Shown here piece after piece: positions 33,370-46,375 of a stretch of 64,000 nucleotides of DNA. Every line of letters begins with the position of its first letter. Position 1 is the stretch's first letter. Position numbers and translations under genes: made by a program. The notes beneath the pieces are model-generated. The model made no database searches. It saw nothing but the letters and a program-made list of their open reading frames with translations, and was not told where the DNA came from. Origin of the DNA: an uncultured Erwinia sp. (GTDB lineage: Bacteria > Pseudomonadota > Gammaproteobacteria > Enterobacterales > Enterobacteriaceae); the NCBI GenBank assembly GCA_945290265.1, contig CALYQW010000009.1:1-64000 (forward strand), read 5' to 3'.

Positions 33370-34311
33370 ATGCTGGAAACTTTTAAACATACCACCGTGT
33401 TATTAGACGAGGCAGTTAATGGCCTCAATATCAAACCTGATGGCATCTATATCGATGGCACTTTTGGGCGTGGCGGACATTCGCGCCTGATCCTTTCCCA
33501 TCTGGGGGAGCAGGGGAAACTTATCGCAATTGATCGCGATCCGCAGGCGATAGCGGCGGCGGCTAAAATTAGCGATCCCCGTTTCAGTATTATTCACGGT
33601 CCGTTTTCTGCGCTGAGCGAATATATGGAACAGCGCGGCCTGCTGGGTAAAGTCGACGGTATTCTGCTTGATCTGGGCGTGTCTTCGCCACAGCTGGATG
33701 ACGCCGGACGCGGTTTTTCCTTTATGCGTGACGGACCGCTGGATATGCGCATGGATCCGACCCGGGGTCTGTCGGCGGCAGACTGGCTGCTGCAGGCGGA
33801 AGAAAGTGATATCGCCTTTGTGCTGAAGACCTTTGGCGAGGAGCGTTTTGCGAAGCGTATTGCCCGCGCCATTGTTGAGCGTAACCGTGAACAACCGATG
33901 ACGCGTACCAAGGAACTGGCTGACGTGATTTATGCTGCCACGCCAGTTAAAGATAAATTTAAGCACCCGGCTACGCGCAGTTTTCAGGCGATCCGCATCT
34001 GGGTAAACAGTGAACTGGACGAGATTGAGCAGGCGCTGAAAGGGGCATTAATTACCCTGGCACCGACAGGACGTTTGTCGGTTATCAGCTTCCACTCGCT
34101 GGAAGATCGCATCGTGAAGCGTTTTATGCGGGAACAGAGTCGCGGGGCGCAGATCCCGCACGGTTTACCGATGACTGAAGCGCAGTTAAGTCAGTTGGGA
34201 GGACGCCAGCTGAAAGCCCTCGGCAAGATGATGCCGGGTGAAGCGGAAGTGGCAGAGAACCCGCGTGCGCGCAGTTCAGTGCTGCGTATTGCAGAGCGTA
34301 CCGCATCATGA
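33370..34311 (+). CDS. rsmH: 16S rRNA m4C1402 methyltransferase
   Basis: SAM-dependent N4-methylation of C1402 in the ribosomal P site (formerly mraW). The 313-residue product matches E. coli in length. SAM motif [13 protein letters not shown] near residue 34, [19 protein letters not shown] in the middle, and the C-terminal [14 protein letters not shown]. It starts 2 bp after mraZ, and its stop overlaps the ftsL ATG (ATGA). Confidence 0.97.
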   Translation: MLETFKHTTVLLDEAVNGLNIKPDGIYIDGTFGRGGHSRLILSHLGEQGKLIAIDRDPQAIAAAAKISDPRFSIIHGPFSALSEYMEQRGLLGKVDGILLDLGVSSPQLDDAGRGFSFMRDGPLDMRMDPTRGLSAADWLLQAEESDIAFVLKTFGEERFAKRIARAIVERNREQPMTRTKELADVIYAATPVKDKFKHPATRSFQAIRIWVNSELDEIEQALKGALITLAPTGRLSVISFHSLEDRIVKRFMREQSRGAQIPHGLPMTEAQLSQLGGRQLKALGKMMPGEAEVAENPRARSSVLRIAERTAS

Positions 34312-34628
34312 TGGGCAACGAGCGTCACAGTCTGCCCGGGGTAATTGTTGGCGATTTGCTGCGGCACGCCAAAATCCCGCTGATTTTACTGATCGCGGTA
34401 CTGGTTTCTTCCATTCTGGTGGTCACTACGGCACATAAAACCCGCCTGTTGACCGCCCAGCGTGAACAGCTGGTACTGGAACGTGACGCGCTGGATATCG
34501 AATGGCGTAACCTGATTCTGGAAGAAAATGCGTTGGGCGATCACAGTCGTGTTGAACGTATCGCTACGGAGAAACTCCAGATGCAGCATGTTGATCCTTC
34601 TAAAGAAATTATTGTGGTGCAGCAATAA
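34308..34628 (+). CDS. ftsL: Cell division protein FtsL
   Basis: Bitopic division protein that forms a complex with FtsB and FtsQ and signals to FtsW-FtsI. The 106-residue product has a short cytoplasmic tail, one membrane segment (about 24-45) and a periplasmic leucine-zipper-like coiled coil ([19 protein letters not shown]). It is about 15 residues shorter than annotated E. coli FtsL at the N-terminus, beginning where an internal E. coli Met lies. Confidence 0.93.
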   Translation: MMGNERHSLPGVIVGDLLRHAKIPLILLIAVLVSSILVVTTAHKTRLLTAQREQLVLERDALDIEWRNLILEENALGDHSRVERIATEKLQMQHVDPSKEIIVVQQ

Positions 34629-34643
34629 GGAAAACCGGACTCA

Positions 34644-36410
34644 ATGAGAGTCGTGAAGAAAACACAGAAGTCAAAACGGACAGAAAAAAAGGCCAGCTTT
34701 ATTAGCTGGCGTTTTGGTTTGCTGTGTGGCTGCATTGTTCTGGCACTGGCAGGGCTGCTGCTGCGCGTTGCCTGGCTACAGGTGATCAACCCGGATCGCC
34801 TGGTGCGCGAAGGGGATATGCGTTCACTGCGCGTGCAGCCGGTGCCGGCGGCGCGCGGAATGATCGTTGATCGTGCCGGCCGCCCTCTGGCGGTCAGCGT
34901 ACCAGTTAATGCCGTCTGGGCCGATCCTAAAGTGCTGCATGAAAAAGGCGGTGTGATTTTTGACAGCCGCTGGAAGGCGCTGGCGGATGCGCTCTCCATT
35001 CCTCTCGACCAACTGGCTGCACGCATAAATGCCAACCCTAAAGGACGTTTTGTCTATCTTGCCCGTCAGGTTAACCCGGCGATTGGCGACTACATTAAAA
35101 AACTGAAATTGCACGGCATCTTCCTGCGGGAAGAGTCACGCCGTTATTACCCGGCGGGGCAGGTCACTTCCCATTTGATCGGCTTTACCAACATTGACGG
35201 TCAGGGGATTGAAGGGGTCGAGAAAAGCTTTGATAAGTGGCTCACCGGCCAGCCGGGTGAACGCACGGTGCGTAAAGATCGCTTCGGTCGGGTGATTGAA
35301 GATATTTCCTCGGTGGACAGCCAGGCGGCACATAATCTGGCGCTCAGTATTGACGAACGTCTGCAGGCACAGGTGTACCGTGAACTGAGTAATGCGGTGG
35401 CGTTCAACAAAGCGGAATCGGGCACGGCGGTACTGGTGGATGTGAATACCGGCGAAGTGCTGGCGATGGCTAACAGCCCGGCCTATAACCCGAATAACCT
35501 GAGCGGTGTCACCAAAGACGTGATGCGTAACCGGGCGATTACCGATATTTTCGAGCCTGGCTCTACGGTGAAGCCGATGGTGGTAATGACCGCATTACAG
35601 CGTGGCGTGGTGCGGGAAAACAGCGTGCTGAACACCACCCCCTTCCGCATTAGCGGTCACGAGATTAAAGACGTGGCGCGTTACAACGAACTGACGCTGA
35701 CCGGGGTGCTGCAGAAATCTTCCAACGTTGGCGTTTCACGTATGGCGCTGGCGATGCCTTCCAACGCGTTGACCGACACATACTCACGCTTTGGGCTGGG
35801 GAAACCGACCAATCTGGGGTTGGTGGGGGAAAGTAGCGGCCTGTATCCGTCCAAACAGCGCTGGTCCGATCTGGAAAGGGCGACCTTCTCCTTTGGCTAC
35901 GGGCTGATGGTGACGCCGCTACAGCTGGCCAGAGTATACGCCACTATTGGCAGCTACGGGGTGTTTCGCCCGCTGTCGATTACTAAAGTTGATCCGCCGG
36001 TAGCCGGGCAGCGGGTATTTCATGAAGCGCTGGTACGTACCGTGATGCGTATGATGGAAAGCGTGGCGCTGCCGGGTGGTGGTGGTGTGAAAGCGGCCAT
36101 CAAAGGCTACCGCATTGCCATTAAAACCGGTACGGCGAAGAAAGTCGGGCCGGACGGCAAATACGTCAACAAATATATCGCTTATACGGCAGGCGTGGCG
36201 CCTGCCAGTCATCCTCGTTTTGCGCTGGTAGTGGTGATTAACGATCCTCAGGCCGGTAAGTATTACGGTGGTGCCATTTCTGCACCGGTATTTGGGGCCA
36301 TTATGGGCAGCGTTCTGCGTACGATGAACGTTGAGCCGGATGCCATCCCCACCAGCGACAAAAGTGAAATAGCTATTAACAAGAGTGAGGGTTCGAGTGA
36401 CCGATCGTAA
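34644..36410 (+). CDS. ftsI: Septal peptidoglycan transpeptidase FtsI (PBP3)
   Basis: Class B penicillin-binding protein that cross-links septal peptidoglycan with FtsW. The 588-residue product has one N-terminal membrane anchor (about 22-42), a pedestal domain, and a transpeptidase domain with the serine motif EPGSTVKPM (SxxK), KSSNVG (SxN) and IKTGTAKK (KTG). Its end overlaps the murE start by 14 nt. Confidence 0.97.
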   Translation: MRVVKKTQKSKRTEKKASFISWRFGLLCGCIVLALAGLLLRVAWLQVINPDRLVREGDMRSLRVQPVPAARGMIVDRAGRPLAVSVPVNAVWADPKVLHEKGGVIFDSRWKALADALSIPLDQLAARINANPKGRFVYLARQVNPAIGDYIKKLKLHGIFLREESRRYYPAGQVTSHLIGFTNIDGQGIEGVEKSFDKWLTGQPGERTVRKDRFGRVIEDISSVDSQAAHNLALSIDERLQAQVYRELSNAVAFNKAESGTAVLVDVNTGEVLAMANSPAYNPNNLSGVTKDVMRNRAITDIFEPGSTVKPMVVMTALQRGVVRENSVLNTTPFRISGHEIKDVARYNELTLTGVLQKSSNVGVSRMALAMPSNALTDTYSRFGLGKPTNLGLVGESSGLYPSKQRWSDLERATFSFGYGLMVTPLQLARVYATIGSYGVFRPLSITKVDPPVAGQRVFHEALVRTVMRMMESVALPGGGGVKAAIKGYRIAIKTGTAKKVGPDGKYVNKYIAYTAGVAPASHPRFALVVVINDPQAGKYYGGAISAPVFGAIMGSVLRTMNVEPDAIPTSDKSEIAINKSEGSSDRS

Positions 36411-37884
36411 CCTGCGCGACCTGCTGGCACCCTGGGTGCCTGATGTACCGGAGCGTCCGCTGCGAGAAATGATTCTGGACAGTCGCCTGGTGGCGGCTGG
36501 CGACCTGTTTGTGGCGATTAAAGGCCATGCCAGCGATGGCCGCCATTTTATACCGCAGGCGATTGCCCAGGGTGTCGCGGCGGTGATCGCCGAGGCCGAA
36601 GGTGGAGCGCATGAAGGGCATATCGTGATCAAACACGGCGTGCCGGTGATTTACCTGAGCCAGCTGCCCCAGCGCCTGTCGGCGCTGGCAGGGCGTTTTT
36701 ATCAACAGCCGGGTGAAAAACTGAAGCTGGTGGGGGTAACCGGGACTAACGGTAAAACCACCACCACGCAATTGCTGGCCCAGTGGGCGCAGCTGCTGGG
36801 GGAAACCGGTGCGGTCATGGGCACCGTTGGCAATGGCCTGTATGGCCAGCTGTCACCGGCTGAAAATACCACCGGCTCAGCGGTTGATATTCAGCATATG
36901 CTGGATTCTCTGGTACGTCAGGGCGCAACGCTGGCGGCGATGGAGGTCTCTTCTCACGGCCTGGTACAGCACCGCGTGGCGGCACTGCCGTTTGCCGCCG
37001 CCGTGTTTACTAACCTCAGCCGCGATCACCTCGATTATCACGGTGATATGACCCGCTATGAAGCCGCCAAGTGGCTGTTGTTCTCCGAGCATCAGGTGGC
37101 GCAAAATATTATCAACACCGACGATGACGCCGGTCTGCGCTGGCTGCAACAGCTGCCGGATGCAGTGGCGGTGACGATGGAAAATCGTCTTCCTGTCGAC
37201 TGGCACGGCCGCTGGGTGAAAGCGGATAACGTTAGCTACCACGATGGCGGTGCCCGGGTACGCTTCACCTCCAGTTGGGGAAGCGGCGAAATTGACAGCC
37301 GTTTGATGGGCGCATTTAACGTCAGCAATCTTTTGGTCGCTTTGGCTACTTTGCTGGCGCTGAATTATCCGCTGGCCTCCCTGACCGCCACGGCCAGTCA
37401 GCTGCAGCCGGTAACCGGACGAATGGAAGTGTTTACGGTAGCAGGCAAACCCACCGTGGTGGTCGATTATGCACATACTCCGGATGCCTTAGAGAAAGCG
37501 TTGCTTGCCGCACGGCTGCACTGCCACGGTCGCCTGTGGTGCGTGTTTGGCTGTGGTGGCGATCGTGACAAAGGTAAGCGCCCATTGATGGGGGCGATTG
37601 CCGAGCAGTATGCGGATGTGGTGGTGGTCACTGACGATAATCCTCGCAGCGAAGACGCAATGGCGATTATCAAAGACGTGCTGAGTGGCATGCTCGATCC
37701 GGGACGTGCCCGGGCCATGCCGGGACGTGCCGAAGCGGTGACCAGTGCGGTCATGCAGGCGCAGGACGGCGATATTGTGCTGGTGGCCGGCAAAGGTCAT
37801 GAAGATTACCAGATCATCGGCAGTCAGCGCTTTGACTACTCGGACCGGCTGACGGTCGCTGCGCTGCTGGGGGTGATGGCATGA
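36397..37884 (+). CDS. murE: UDP-MurNAc-L-Ala-D-Glu:meso-DAP ligase
   Basis: Adds meso-diaminopimelate to the peptidoglycan precursor. The 495 residues equal the E. coli length. ATP motif [15 protein letters not shown] near residue 116, and the DNPR motif (TDDNPRSED) that selects meso-DAP. I choose GTG 36397 over a GTG 12 nt upstream because it gives the E. coli-like [12 protein letters not shown] start and has GAGTGAGG upstream. Overlaps murF by 4 nt. Confidence 0.96.
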   Translation: MTDRNLRDLLAPWVPDVPERPLREMILDSRLVAAGDLFVAIKGHASDGRHFIPQAIAQGVAAVIAEAEGGAHEGHIVIKHGVPVIYLSQLPQRLSALAGRFYQQPGEKLKLVGVTGTNGKTTTTQLLAQWAQLLGETGAVMGTVGNGLYGQLSPAENTTGSAVDIQHMLDSLVRQGATLAAMEVSSHGLVQHRVAALPFAAAVFTNLSRDHLDYHGDMTRYEAAKWLLFSEHQVAQNIINTDDDAGLRWLQQLPDAVAVTMENRLPVDWHGRWVKADNVSYHDGGARVRFTSSWGSGEIDSRLMGAFNVSNLLVALATLLALNYPLASLTATASQLQPVTGRMEVFTVAGKPTVVVDYAHTPDALEKALLAARLHCHGRLWCVFGCGGDRDKGKRPLMGAIAEQYADVVVVTDDNPRSEDAMAIIKDVLSGMLDPGRARAMPGRAEAVTSAVMQAQDGDIVLVAGKGHEDYQIIGSQRFDYSDRLTVAALLGVMA

Positions 37885-39242
37885 TTGCCTTCAGCCTGCA
37901 GCAACTGGCAGAAATCACCGGGGGGCGTCTGGAAGGAGCCGATGCTCTGATTGAAGCGGTGACCACCGATACCCGTAATGTGAGCGCGGGCAGCCTGTTT
38001 ATTGCGCTGCAGGGTGAGCGTTTTGATGCCCATAACTTTGCCGAGCAGGCTGTTTCTGCAGGCGCACAGGCTCTGCTGGTAAGTAAGCACTTACCGGTGG
38101 CGGTGGCTCACGTGATTGTCGCCGATACCCGTATTGCACTGGGGCAACTGGCTGCCTGGGTGCGTCAGCAGTCGCAGGCCAGAGTGGTCGCTCTGACCGG
38201 TTCATCGGGAAAAACCTCGGTGAAAGAGATGACGGCAGCCATTCTGCAGCAGTGTGGCACCACGCTGTATACCGCCGGCAACCTCAACAACGATATCGGC
38301 GTCCCGCTGACCTTACTGCGTCTGACCGCAGCGCATCAGTATGCGGTGATCGAACTGGGCGCGAATCACCAGGGCGAAATCGCCTGGACCGTTGGGCTGA
38401 CACGTCCGGAAACCGCGCTAGTCAACAATCTGGCTGCGGCGCATCTGGAAGGGTTTGGTTCGCTGGCCGGCGTGGCGCAGGCCAAGGGGGAAATATTCAG
38501 CGGTCTGCCTGCCGGTGGCACCGCGATTATTAACTGTGACAGTAACGACTGGCCGCGCTGGCAGCCCTCTCTGCAGGATAAAACCGTCTGGCGTTTTGCC
38601 CCGGAACAGCGTGGCGACAGTGATTTTTATACCAGTGAACTGACATTCAGCGCCGAAGGAACGGCATTCCGCTTGCATACCCCTCAGGGCAGCATCCCGG
38701 TCTGCCTGCCGTTACCCGGACGACACAATATCGCTAATGCCCTGGCCGCAGCGGCGCTGGCGATGTCGGTAGGGGCTTCGCTCTATGCTATCCAACAGGG
38801 GCTAAGTCAGCTGAACGCGGTGCCGGGGCGGTTGTATCCGATCCGGCTGGGCGACAACCGGTTATTGCTGGATGACAGCTATAACGCCAATGTCGGCTCC
38901 ATGACCGCTGCGGCTCAGGTACTGGCCGATATGCCGGGTTACCGGGTGATGATTGTCGGGGATATGGGCGAGCTGGGTGCCGATACCGCCGACTGTCACC
39001 GTCAGGTGGGCGAGGTCGCCCGTCTGGCCGGGATTGATAAAGTGTTAAGTGTCGGCATCCACAGTAAAGGCATCAGTGATGCCAGTGGTGTTGGTGAGCA
39101 TTTCAGTGACAAAGCCGCGCTCTGCGAGCGTGCGCTGACGCTGCTGACTGAACATCAACAAATTACCGTATTAGTTAAAGGTTCCCGTAGTGCCGCTATG
39201 GAGCAGGTAGTACTAACCTTACAGGAGAAAGGTGCATGTTAG
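37881..39242 (+). CDS. murF: UDP-MurNAc-tripeptide:D-Ala-D-Ala ligase
   Basis: Adds D-Ala-D-Ala to finish the UDP-MurNAc-pentapeptide. The 453-residue Mur ligase shows the ATP-binding motif [13 protein letters not shown] near residue 107, the [10 protein letters not shown] motif, and a C-terminal domain with [11 protein letters not shown]. Start ATGA overlaps the murE stop, and the end overlaps mraY by 7 nt. Confidence 0.96.
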   Translation: MIAFSLQQLAEITGGRLEGADALIEAVTTDTRNVSAGSLFIALQGERFDAHNFAEQAVSAGAQALLVSKHLPVAVAHVIVADTRIALGQLAAWVRQQSQARVVALTGSSGKTSVKEMTAAILQQCGTTLYTAGNLNNDIGVPLTLLRLTAAHQYAVIELGANHQGEIAWTVGLTRPETALVNNLAAAHLEGFGSLAGVAQAKGEIFSGLPAGGTAIINCDSNDWPRWQPSLQDKTVWRFAPEQRGDSDFYTSELTFSAEGTAFRLHTPQGSIPVCLPLPGRHNIANALAAAALAMSVGASLYAIQQGLSQLNAVPGRLYPIRLGDNRLLLDDSYNANVGSMTAAAQVLADMPGYRVMIVGDMGELGADTADCHRQVGEVARLAGIDKVLSVGIHSKGISDASGVGEHFSDKAALCERALTLLTEHQQITVLVKGSRSAAMEQVVLTLQEKGAC

Positions 39243-40318
39243 TCTGGCTGGCCGAGCATCTGATTTCATTATATTCCGGCTTCAACGTTTTCAGTTATCT
39301 AACGTTTCGCGCGATTGTCAGTTTACTGACGGCGCTGTTTATCTCCCTGTGGATGGGGCCGCGCATGATTGCGCGCCTGCAGGAAATGTCATTCGGGCAG
39401 GTGGTACGTAACGATGGCCCTGAATCTCATTTCAGCAAGCGCGGGACTCCCACCATGGGCGGGATTATGATCCTGACTTCCATCACCATTTCCGTGCTGT
39501 TGTGGGCCTATCCCTTTAACCCGTACGTCTGGTGTGTCCTGGTAGTGCTGATAGGGTACGGTATTGTCGGTTTCGTTGATGACTACCGCAAAGTAGTGCG
39601 TAAAGACACCAAAGGGCTGATTGCCCGCTGGAAATACTTCTGGCAGTCGGTGATCGCGCTGGGCGTGGCGTTCACCATGTATATGGTCGGCAAAGATACC
39701 CCCGCTACGCAGCTGGTGGTGCCATTTTTCAAGGACGTGATGCCACAGCTGGGGCTGTTGTATCTGCTATTAAGCTACTTTGTGATTGTCGGCACCAGTA
39801 ACGCGGTAAATCTGACCGATGGGCTGGATGGCCTGGCGATCATGCCAACCGTGTTTGTCGCCGCCGGGTTTGCGCTGGTGGCCTGGGCGACCGGTAACGT
39901 GAAGTTTGCTGAATACCTGCATATCCCTTATCTGCGTCATGCCGGGGAACTGGTGATTGTCTGTACTGCCATTGTCGGTGCGGGGCTGGGGTTCCTGTGG
40001 TTTAACACCTATCCGGCGCAGGTATTTATGGGCGATGTCGGCTCGCTGGCGCTGGGTGGCGCGCTGGGCACTATTGCCGTACTGCTGCGCCAGGAGTTCC
40101 TGCTGGTAATTATGGGCGGCGTATTTGTGGTGGAAACGATGTCGGTGATCCTGCAGGTGGGTTCATTCAAGCTGCGCGGCCAGCGCATTTTCCGTATGGC
40201 ACCTATCCATCACCACTATGAGCTGAAAGGCTGGCCGGAGCCGCGCGTCATCGTGCGCTTCTGGATTATTTCGCTGATGCTGGTGCTGATTGGCCTGGCA
40301 ACACTGAAGGTGCGTTAA
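39236..40318 (+). CDS. mraY: Phospho-MurNAc-pentapeptide transferase MraY
   Basis: Polytopic inner-membrane enzyme that makes lipid I from UDP-MurNAc-pentapeptide and undecaprenyl phosphate. The 360 residues equal the E. coli length, with about ten membrane helices. Aspartate-rich motif [21 protein letters not shown], and the [14 protein letters not shown] loop are all present. Confidence 0.97.
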   Translation: MLVWLAEHLISLYSGFNVFSYLTFRAIVSLLTALFISLWMGPRMIARLQEMSFGQVVRNDGPESHFSKRGTPTMGGIMILTSITISVLLWAYPFNPYVWCVLVVLIGYGIVGFVDDYRKVVRKDTKGLIARWKYFWQSVIALGVAFTMYMVGKDTPATQLVVPFFKDVMPQLGLLYLLLSYFVIVGTSNAVNLTDGLDGLAIMPTVFVAAGFALVAWATGNVKFAEYLHIPYLRHAGELVIVCTAIVGAGLGFLWFNTYPAQVFMGDVGSLALGGALGTIAVLLRQEFLLVIMGGVFVVETMSVILQVGSFKLRGQRIFRMAPIHHHYELKGWPEPRVIVRFWIISLMLVLIGLATLKVR

Positions 40319-40320
40319 TC

Positions 40321-41637
40321 ATGGCTGACTATCAGGGTAAACAGGTGGTGATCATCGGGTTGGGGCTGACCGGCCTCTCCTGTGTTGATTTCTTTGTCGC
40401 GCGTGGCGTCACGCCGCGCGTTATGGATACCCGTGTGATGCCTGTTGGCCTTGAAAAGTTACCGGAAAATGTTGAGCGCTGGCTGGGATCGCTGAATGAC
40501 GACTGGCTGCTGGCCGCCGACCTGATTGTTGCCAGCCCCGGGCTGGCGCTGGCGCATCCGTCACTGGCGGCAGCGGCGCAAGCCGGGGTGGAGATCGTTG
40601 GCGATATTGAACTGTTCTGCCGCGAAGCCCAGGCACCGATAGTGGCCATTACCGGCTCCAACGGCAAAAGCACCGTAACCACCCTGGTAGGCGAAATGTC
40701 GAAAACCGCCGGCTGGCAGGTGGGGGTTGGCGGCAATATTGGCCTGCCGGCGCTGAAACTGCTGGAAACCCCGGCGGATCTTTATGTGCTGGAGCTGTCC
40801 AGTTTTCAGCTGGAAACCACCCACAGCCTGCATGCCGTGGCGGCCACCATCCTGAACGTCAGCGAAGATCATATGGATCGCTATCCGCTGGGGATGCAGC
40901 AGTATCGTGCCGCCAAGCTGCGAATTTATGAAAACGCCAAAGTATGCGTGGTGAATGCTGACGATGGCATGACCATGCCGGAGCGTGGCGCGGATGCGCG
41001 CTGTATCAGCTTTGGCGTTGATGTTGGTGATTATCACCTGAATCATCAGCAGGGCAGCACCTGGCTGCGGGTGTGCGGCGAAAAAGTGCTGAACACTGAT
41101 GAGATGCGGATGGTGGGTCAGCATAACTATACCAATGCCCTGGCCGCGCTGGCGCTCGCGGATGCGGTGGGACTGCCGCGCGCCACCAGTTTGCAGACGT
41201 TAACCACCTTTACCGGTCTGGCGCACCGCTTCCAGCTGGTGTGGGAGCACAAAGGTGTGCGCTGGATCAACGATTCCAAAGCCACCAATGTCGGCAGCAC
41301 CGAGGCGGCGCTATCCGGGCTGAATGTCAAAGGCACCTTGTGGCTGCTGCTGGGCGGCGACGGTAAATCAGCTGATTTCAGCCCGCTTAAGGCGCACTTA
41401 CAAGGCGACCATATCCGGGTGTACTGCTTTGGTCGCGATGCCGCCGCACTGGCCGCGTTACGTCCGGAGATTTCCCGTCAGACGGAAAACATGGAGCAGG
41501 CGATCAGAGAGATTGCACCGCAGACACAGCCGGGCGACCTGGTGCTGCTGTCGCCAGCCTGCGCCAGCCTCGATCAGTTTAAGAATTTTGAACACCGGGG
41601 CGAGCTGTTCGCCCGGCTGGCAGAGGAGGCAGGTTAA
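40321..41637 (+). CDS. murD: UDP-MurNAc-L-Ala:D-Glu ligase
   Basis: Adds D-glutamate to UDP-MurNAc-L-alanine. The 438-residue product equals E. coli MurD in length. N-terminal Rossmann-like [16 protein letters not shown] motif [14 protein letters not shown] near residue 110, and [15 protein letters not shown] in the C-terminal half. Its stop overlaps the ftsW start (TAATG). Confidence 0.97.
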   Translation: MADYQGKQVVIIGLGLTGLSCVDFFVARGVTPRVMDTRVMPVGLEKLPENVERWLGSLNDDWLLAADLIVASPGLALAHPSLAAAAQAGVEIVGDIELFCREAQAPIVAITGSNGKSTVTTLVGEMSKTAGWQVGVGGNIGLPALKLLETPADLYVLELSSFQLETTHSLHAVAATILNVSEDHMDRYPLGMQQYRAAKLRIYENAKVCVVNADDGMTMPERGADARCISFGVDVGDYHLNHQQGSTWLRVCGEKVLNTDEMRMVGQHNYTNALAALALADAVGLPRATSLQTLTTFTGLAHRFQLVWEHKGVRWINDSKATNVGSTEAALSGLNVKGTLWLLLGGDGKSADFSPLKAHLQGDHIRVYCFGRDAAALAALRPEISRQTENMEQAIREIAPQTQPGDLVLLSPACASLDQFKNFEHRGELFARLAEEAG

Positions 41638-42869
41638 TGCGTCTTGCTGCACTGGGATTTGTGGGCCGTCTGACCGGTGGCCTGATTGGCGGAACTGCGC
41701 AACGCCTGAAAAACTGGGTAATGGGAGCGCGTGAAAGCGATACCAGCACCCTGGTACTGTATGACCGCACCCTGCTGTGGCTGACCTTTGGCCTGGCAAT
41801 CCTCGGATTTGTGATGGTGACCTCGGCCTCAATGCCGGTGGGGCAGCGCCTGTCTGACGATCCCTTCTATTTTGCCCGGCGTGATGCATTTTACCTGCTG
41901 CTGGCGCTGGGAATTGCCGTGGTGACGCTACGCGTGCCAATGGATTTCTGGCAGCGTTACAGCAATATGATGCTGCTGGCAACGGTGGTGATGCTGCTGG
42001 TGGTGCTGGTGGTAGGCAGCTCGGTTAACGGGGCGTCGCGCTGGATTGCGCTGGGGCCGCTGCGTATTCAGCCTGCTGAATTATCCAAACTGTCGCTGTT
42101 TTGCTATCTCGCCAGCTATCTGGTCCGTAAGGTAGACGAAGTGCGCAATAACTTTTGGGGCTTCTGTAAACCGATGGGCGTGATGGTGGTGCTGGCGGTA
42201 CTGCTGCTGGCGCAGCCCGATCTGGGGACGGTGGTGGTGCTGTTTGTCACTACCCTGGCCATGCTGTTTCTTGCCGGTGCCAAGCTGTGGCAGTTTCTGG
42301 CGATTATCGGTTCCGGGATCTTCGCCGTTTGCCTGCTGATTGTGGCTGAACCCTATCGCATGCGTCGCGTCACCTCCTTCTGGAATCCGTGGGAAGATCC
42401 CTTCGGCAGCGGCTATCAGCTGACCCAGTCACTGATGGCCTTTGGACGTGGTGAACTCTGGGGACAGGGACTGGGGAACTCGGTGCAGAAACTGGAATAT
42501 TTACCGGAAGCACATACTGACTTTATCTTCTCAATTATTGGGGAGGAATTGGGTTATATCGGTGTGGTTTTAGCGCTGTTAATGGTATTCTTCGTCGCTT
42601 TTCGCGCCATGTCGATTGGACGACGCGCACTGGAGAACGATCAGCGCTTTTCCGGCTTTCTGGCCTGCTCTATTGGCGTCTGGTTCAGCTTCCAGGCGCT
42701 GGTAAATGTCGGCGCGGCGGCGGCGATGCTGCCGACCAAAGGTCTGACATTACCGCTGATCAGTTATGGTGGTTCGAGTTTGATCATTATGTCTACCGCC
42801 ATCGTATTTTTGTTACGCATAGATTTTGAAACGCGTCTGGCGAAAGCGCAGGCGTTTACGCGAGGGTAG
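41637..42869 (+). CDS. ftsW: Septal peptidoglycan glycosyltransferase FtsW
   Basis: SEDS-family polymerase that makes septal glycan from lipid II with FtsI. The 410-residue polytopic protein has about ten membrane helices, the family loops [19 protein letters not shown] and [17 protein letters not shown] (which includes the catalytic aspartate region), and LISYGGSSL near the C-terminus. The first 30 residues differ from E. coli but are of like length. Confidence 0.97.
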   Translation: MRLAALGFVGRLTGGLIGGTAQRLKNWVMGARESDTSTLVLYDRTLLWLTFGLAILGFVMVTSASMPVGQRLSDDPFYFARRDAFYLLLALGIAVVTLRVPMDFWQRYSNMMLLATVVMLLVVLVVGSSVNGASRWIALGPLRIQPAELSKLSLFCYLASYLVRKVDEVRNNFWGFCKPMGVMVVLAVLLLAQPDLGTVVVLFVTTLAMLFLAGAKLWQFLAIIGSGIFAVCLLIVAEPYRMRRVTSFWNPWEDPFGSGYQLTQSLMAFGRGELWGQGLGNSVQKLEYLPEAHTDFIFSIIGEELGYIGVVLALLMVFFVAFRAMSIGRRALENDQRFSGFLACSIGVWFSFQALVNVGAAAAMLPTKGLTLPLISYGGSSLIIMSTAIVFLLRIDFETRLAKAQAFTRG

Positions 42870-42872
42870 TCG

Positions 42873-43934
42873 ATGAGTGGAAAGCGACTGATGGTGATGG
42901 CTGGCGGTACCGGTGGACACGTTTTCCCCGGACTGGCGGTTGCCCACTATCTGATGGCGCAGGGCTGGCAGGTGCGCTGGCTTGGCACGGCTGACCGTAT
43001 GGAAGCCCGTTTAGTGCCTGAACAGGGTATCGACATTGAGTTTATCCGTATCAGTGGTCTGCGCGGTAAAGGAATCAAGGCATTGCTGGCCGCGCCGCTG
43101 CGAATTTTTCAGGCATGGCGTCAGGCGCGGAAAATTATGCAAGCCTGGCAGCCTGACGTAGTGCTGGGAATGGGCGGCTACGTTTCCGGCCCCGGCGGCC
43201 TTGCGGCCTGGAGTTGCGGTATTTCGGTGGTGCTGCATGAGCAGAATGGTATTGCCGGACTGACCAACAAGTGGCTGGCAAAAATCGCCACCAAAGTGAT
43301 GCAGGCATTTCCGGGGGCGTTCCCCAACGCTGAGGTGGTGGGCAACCCGGTGCGTAACGATTTACTGGCACTGCCTCTGCCGGCGGTGCGTTTAGCCGAT
43401 CGCAATGGCCCGGTGCGGGTGCTGGTGATTGGCGGCAGCCAGGGGGCGCGGGTACTGAACCAGACGCTGCCCGAGGTTGCGGCTCTGCTGGGCGATAACA
43501 TCACCCTCTGGCATCAGGTGGGGAAAGGGGCGCTGGAAAGCGTCAATCGGGCTTATGCCGCGTTGAACCAGACGCAGCATCGTGTGTCGGAGTTTATCGA
43601 CGATATGGCTGCTGCCTATGGCTGGGCTGACGTGGTGGTATGTCGCTCCGGCGCGCTGACCGTCAGCGAAGTGGCCGCCTGTGGTTTAGCCGCGATCTTT
43701 GTGCCGTTTCAGCATAAGGATCGTCAGCAGTACTGGAATGCGCTGCCGTTAGAGCAGGCTGGTGCGGCAAAAATTTATGAACAGCCGCAATTTACCTCGC
43801 AGGCGGTGGCAGCCACGCTGTCCGGCTGGGATCGCGCCACGCTGTTAGCCATGGCGGAAAAAGCCCGGGCAGTGGCCATTCCGGACGCTACCGAACGGGT
43901 GGCTGCCGAGGTCAGTAAGGCGGCAGGTAATTAA
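42873..43934 (+). CDS. murG: Lipid II-forming GlcNAc transferase MurG
   Basis: Peripheral membrane enzyme that transfers GlcNAc to lipid I. The 353-residue GT-B protein has the two glycine-rich loops [12 protein letters not shown] (near 11) and [11 protein letters not shown] (near 103), and the donor-site motifs [11 protein letters not shown] and [15 protein letters not shown]. It starts 3 bp after ftsW. Confidence 0.97.
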   Translation: MSGKRLMVMAGGTGGHVFPGLAVAHYLMAQGWQVRWLGTADRMEARLVPEQGIDIEFIRISGLRGKGIKALLAAPLRIFQAWRQARKIMQAWQPDVVLGMGGYVSGPGGLAAWSCGISVVLHEQNGIAGLTNKWLAKIATKVMQAFPGAFPNAEVVGNPVRNDLLALPLPAVRLADRNGPVRVLVIGGSQGARVLNQTLPEVAALLGDNITLWHQVGKGALESVNRAYAALNQTQHRVSEFIDDMAAAYGWADVVVCRSGALTVSEVAACGLAAIFVPFQHKDRQQYWNALPLEQAGAAKIYEQPQFTSQAVAATLSGWDRATLLAMAEKARAVAIPDATERVAAEVSKAAGN

Positions 43935-44000
43935 TTTTGACGGAGCCTGCGCAGGCGGCTCTGAACGTGGGTGCAAAGGCACACTGACAGGCATAAAGAG

Positions 44001-45452
44001 ATGAATACACAACAACTGGCGAAACTGCGTTCTGTCGTGCCCGAGATGCGTCGCGTCCGGCACATTCACTTTGTTGGCATCGGTGGTGCCGGCATGGGCG
44101 GTATTGCCGAAGTGTTGGCCAATGAAGGTTATCAGATTAGCGGATCCGATCTGGCACCCAATGCCGTGACGCAGCATTTGCAGGGGCTGGGTGCCACGGT
44201 TTATTTCAACCACCGGCCGGAAAATGTCAGTGATGCCAGCGTGGTGGTGGTGTCTACTGCGGTGGCTCAGGATAACCCGGAAGTGGTGGCCGCGCGTGAA
44301 GCGCGAATCCCGGTGATCCGCCGCGCCGAAATGCTGGCCGAGCTAATGCGTTTCCGCCACGGTATTGCGGTCGCCGGTACTCACGGTAAAACCACCACTA
44401 CGGCAATGGTGTCCAGTATTTATGCCGAAGGTGGGCTGGATCCGACCTTTGTTAATGGCGGTCTGGTGAAAGCTGCCGGCACTCACGCCCGCTTAGGCAG
44501 CAGTCGGTATCTGATCGCTGAAGCGGACGAGAGCGATGCCTCGTTTTTGCATTTGCAGCCGATGGTAGCGATTGTGACCAATATCGAAGCCGACCATATG
44601 GATACTTACCAGGGCGACTTTGAGAATCTGAAGCAGACGTTTATTAATTTTTTACACAATTTACCGTTTTACGGGCGGGCCGTGCTCTGTGTCGATGACC
44701 CGGTAGTGCGGGACCTGATCCCGCAGGTAGGGCGTCAGATCACCACTTATGGTTTCAGTGATGATGCCGATGTACGGGTAGAGGATTATCGCCAGCAGGG
44801 CGCTCAGGGGCACTTTACGCTGGTGCGTCATGATAAACCGCTGATGCAGGTGACGCTGAATGCGCCGGGTCGCCACAACGCGCTGAATGCGGCAGCAGCG
44901 GTAGCAGTTGCTACTGAAGAAGGTATTGAAGACAGCGAAATTCTTACGGCACTGGAGAGCTTCCAGGGAACTGGACGCCGCTTCGACTTTCTCGGGGAAT
45001 ATCCGCTGGAAAACGGCAGTGCGATGCTGGTGGATGATTATGGTCACCATCCCACCGAAGTCGATGTCACCATTAAAGCGGCACGCGCTGGCTGGCCGGA
45101 TAAAAATCTGGTGATGATTTTTCAGCCGCACCGCTATACCCGTACCCGTGATTTGTACGATGATTTTGCTAATGTGCTGTCGCAGGTTGATGTATTGCTG
45201 ATGCTGGGAGTCTATGCGGCGGGCGAAACGCCGATCCCGGGAGCCGACAGCCGCTCACTGTGTCGCACTATTCGTGGCCGTGGAAAAATTGATCCTATCC
45301 TGGTTTCTGAGCATGAGGCGGTACTGGAAATGTTACTGCCGAAGCTGACCGGTAACGATCTGATCCTGGTTCAGGGTGCGGGTAATGTCGGACGTATTGC
45401 GCGCCAGCTGGCCGGGAAAAAGTTACAACTGCAGACTAATGAAGGGGAATAA
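44001..45452 (+). CDS. murC: UDP-MurNAc:L-alanine ligase
   Basis: Commits UDP-MurNAc to peptide stem synthesis. The 483-residue product has [16 protein letters not shown], the ATP motif [12 protein letters not shown] near residue 123, and YGHHPTEV. It is 8 residues shorter than E. coli MurC, mainly through a gap after the EYPLENG segment. ATG 44001 with upstream AAAGAG gives the family start [10 protein letters not shown]; an earlier in-frame start would add 10 residues. About 66 bp separate it from murG. Confidence 0.96.
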   Translation: MNTQQLAKLRSVVPEMRRVRHIHFVGIGGAGMGGIAEVLANEGYQISGSDLAPNAVTQHLQGLGATVYFNHRPENVSDASVVVVSTAVAQDNPEVVAAREARIPVIRRAEMLAELMRFRHGIAVAGTHGKTTTTAMVSSIYAEGGLDPTFVNGGLVKAAGTHARLGSSRYLIAEADESDASFLHLQPMVAIVTNIEADHMDTYQGDFENLKQTFINFLHNLPFYGRAVLCVDDPVVRDLIPQVGRQITTYGFSDDADVRVEDYRQQGAQGHFTLVRHDKPLMQVTLNAPGRHNALNAAAAVAVATEEGIEDSEILTALESFQGTGRRFDFLGEYPLENGSAMLVDDYGHHPTEVDVTIKAARAGWPDKNLVMIFQPHRYTRTRDLYDDFANVLSQVDVLLMLGVYAAGETPIPGADSRSLCRTIRGRGKIDPILVSEHEAVLEMLLPKLTGNDLILVQGAGNVGRIARQLAGKKLQLQTNEGE

Positions 45453-45453
45453 G

Positions 45454-46374
45454 ATGGCGGATAAAGTTGCCGTATTACTGGGTGGAACATCCGCAGAGCG
45501 CGATGTCTCACTGCTTTCGGGTGCGGCAGTGCTGGCGGGTCTGAAAGAGACTGGTGTTGATGCACATTCGGTAGATATCCGTGATTTTCCGGTAATGGGT
45601 CTGAAGGACGCGGGCTTTACTAAAGCATTTATTGCCCTACACGGGCGCGGGGGCGAAGACGGTACGCTGCAGGGCGTACTGGAGTTTTTATCTATCCCCT
45701 ATACTGGCAGTGGCGTGATGGCGTCGGCTATCACCATGGACAAATTGCGCAGTAAATATCTGTGGCAGGGCTGTGGGCTGCCGGTGGCACCTTTTGTGGC
45801 GTTAACCCGGGCACAGATGGACGCCGGGCTGAGCAGCGAGGTTGAAGCGCGTATCAGCGCGCTTGGGCTGCCGCTGTTTGTTAAGCCGAGCCGTGAGGGC
45901 TCCAGCGTGGGGATTTCGCGGGTTAACCAGGCGACTGAACTGCCAGCCGCGCTGACTGAAGCGTTTCGTTATGATGATGAAGTGCTGGTTGAAGCCTTTC
46001 TTAGCGGCCCGGAATACACCATCGCGGTGATTGGCGAGGAAGTGATGCCTTCCATCCGTATCCAGACTGCCAGCGAGTTTTATGATTATCAGGCAAAGTA
46101 TATCTCTGATGAAACGCAGTATTTTTGTCCGAGCGGGCTGAGTGCAGAGCAGGAAGATGAACTGAAAGCGTTAACGCTGGCGGCATGGCGCTCGCTGGGC
46201 TGTAGTGGCTGGGGGCGCGTTGACGTGATGATGGGCGGTGACGGTCAGTTTTACCTGCTGGAGGTGAATACCTCTCCGGGGATGACCAGTCACAGTCTGG
46301 TGCCAATGGCGGCGAAACAAGCCGGTATGAGCTTCCCGCAGCTGGTTGCGCGTATTCTGGAACTGGCTGACTGA
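45454..46374 (+). CDS. ddlB: D-alanine-D-alanine ligase B
   Basis: ATP-grasp enzyme that makes the D-Ala-D-Ala used by MurF. The 306 residues equal E. coli DdlB. Motifs: [36 protein letters not shown], and [15 protein letters not shown] at the C-terminal metal site. ATG 45454 (with GAAGGGGA upstream) follows the murC stop directly; a longer frame starting inside murC is rejected. Confidence 0.97.
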   Translation: MADKVAVLLGGTSAERDVSLLSGAAVLAGLKETGVDAHSVDIRDFPVMGLKDAGFTKAFIALHGRGGEDGTLQGVLEFLSIPYTGSGVMASAITMDKLRSKYLWQGCGLPVAPFVALTRAQMDAGLSSEVEARISALGLPLFVKPSREGSSVGISRVNQATELPAALTEAFRYDDEVLVEAFLSGPEYTIAVIGEEVMPSIRIQTASEFYDYQAKYISDETQYFCPSGLSAEQEDELKALTLAAWRSLGCSGWGRVDVMMGGDGQFYLLEVNTSPGMTSHSLVPMAAKQAGMSFPQLVARILELAD

Positions 46375-46375
46375 T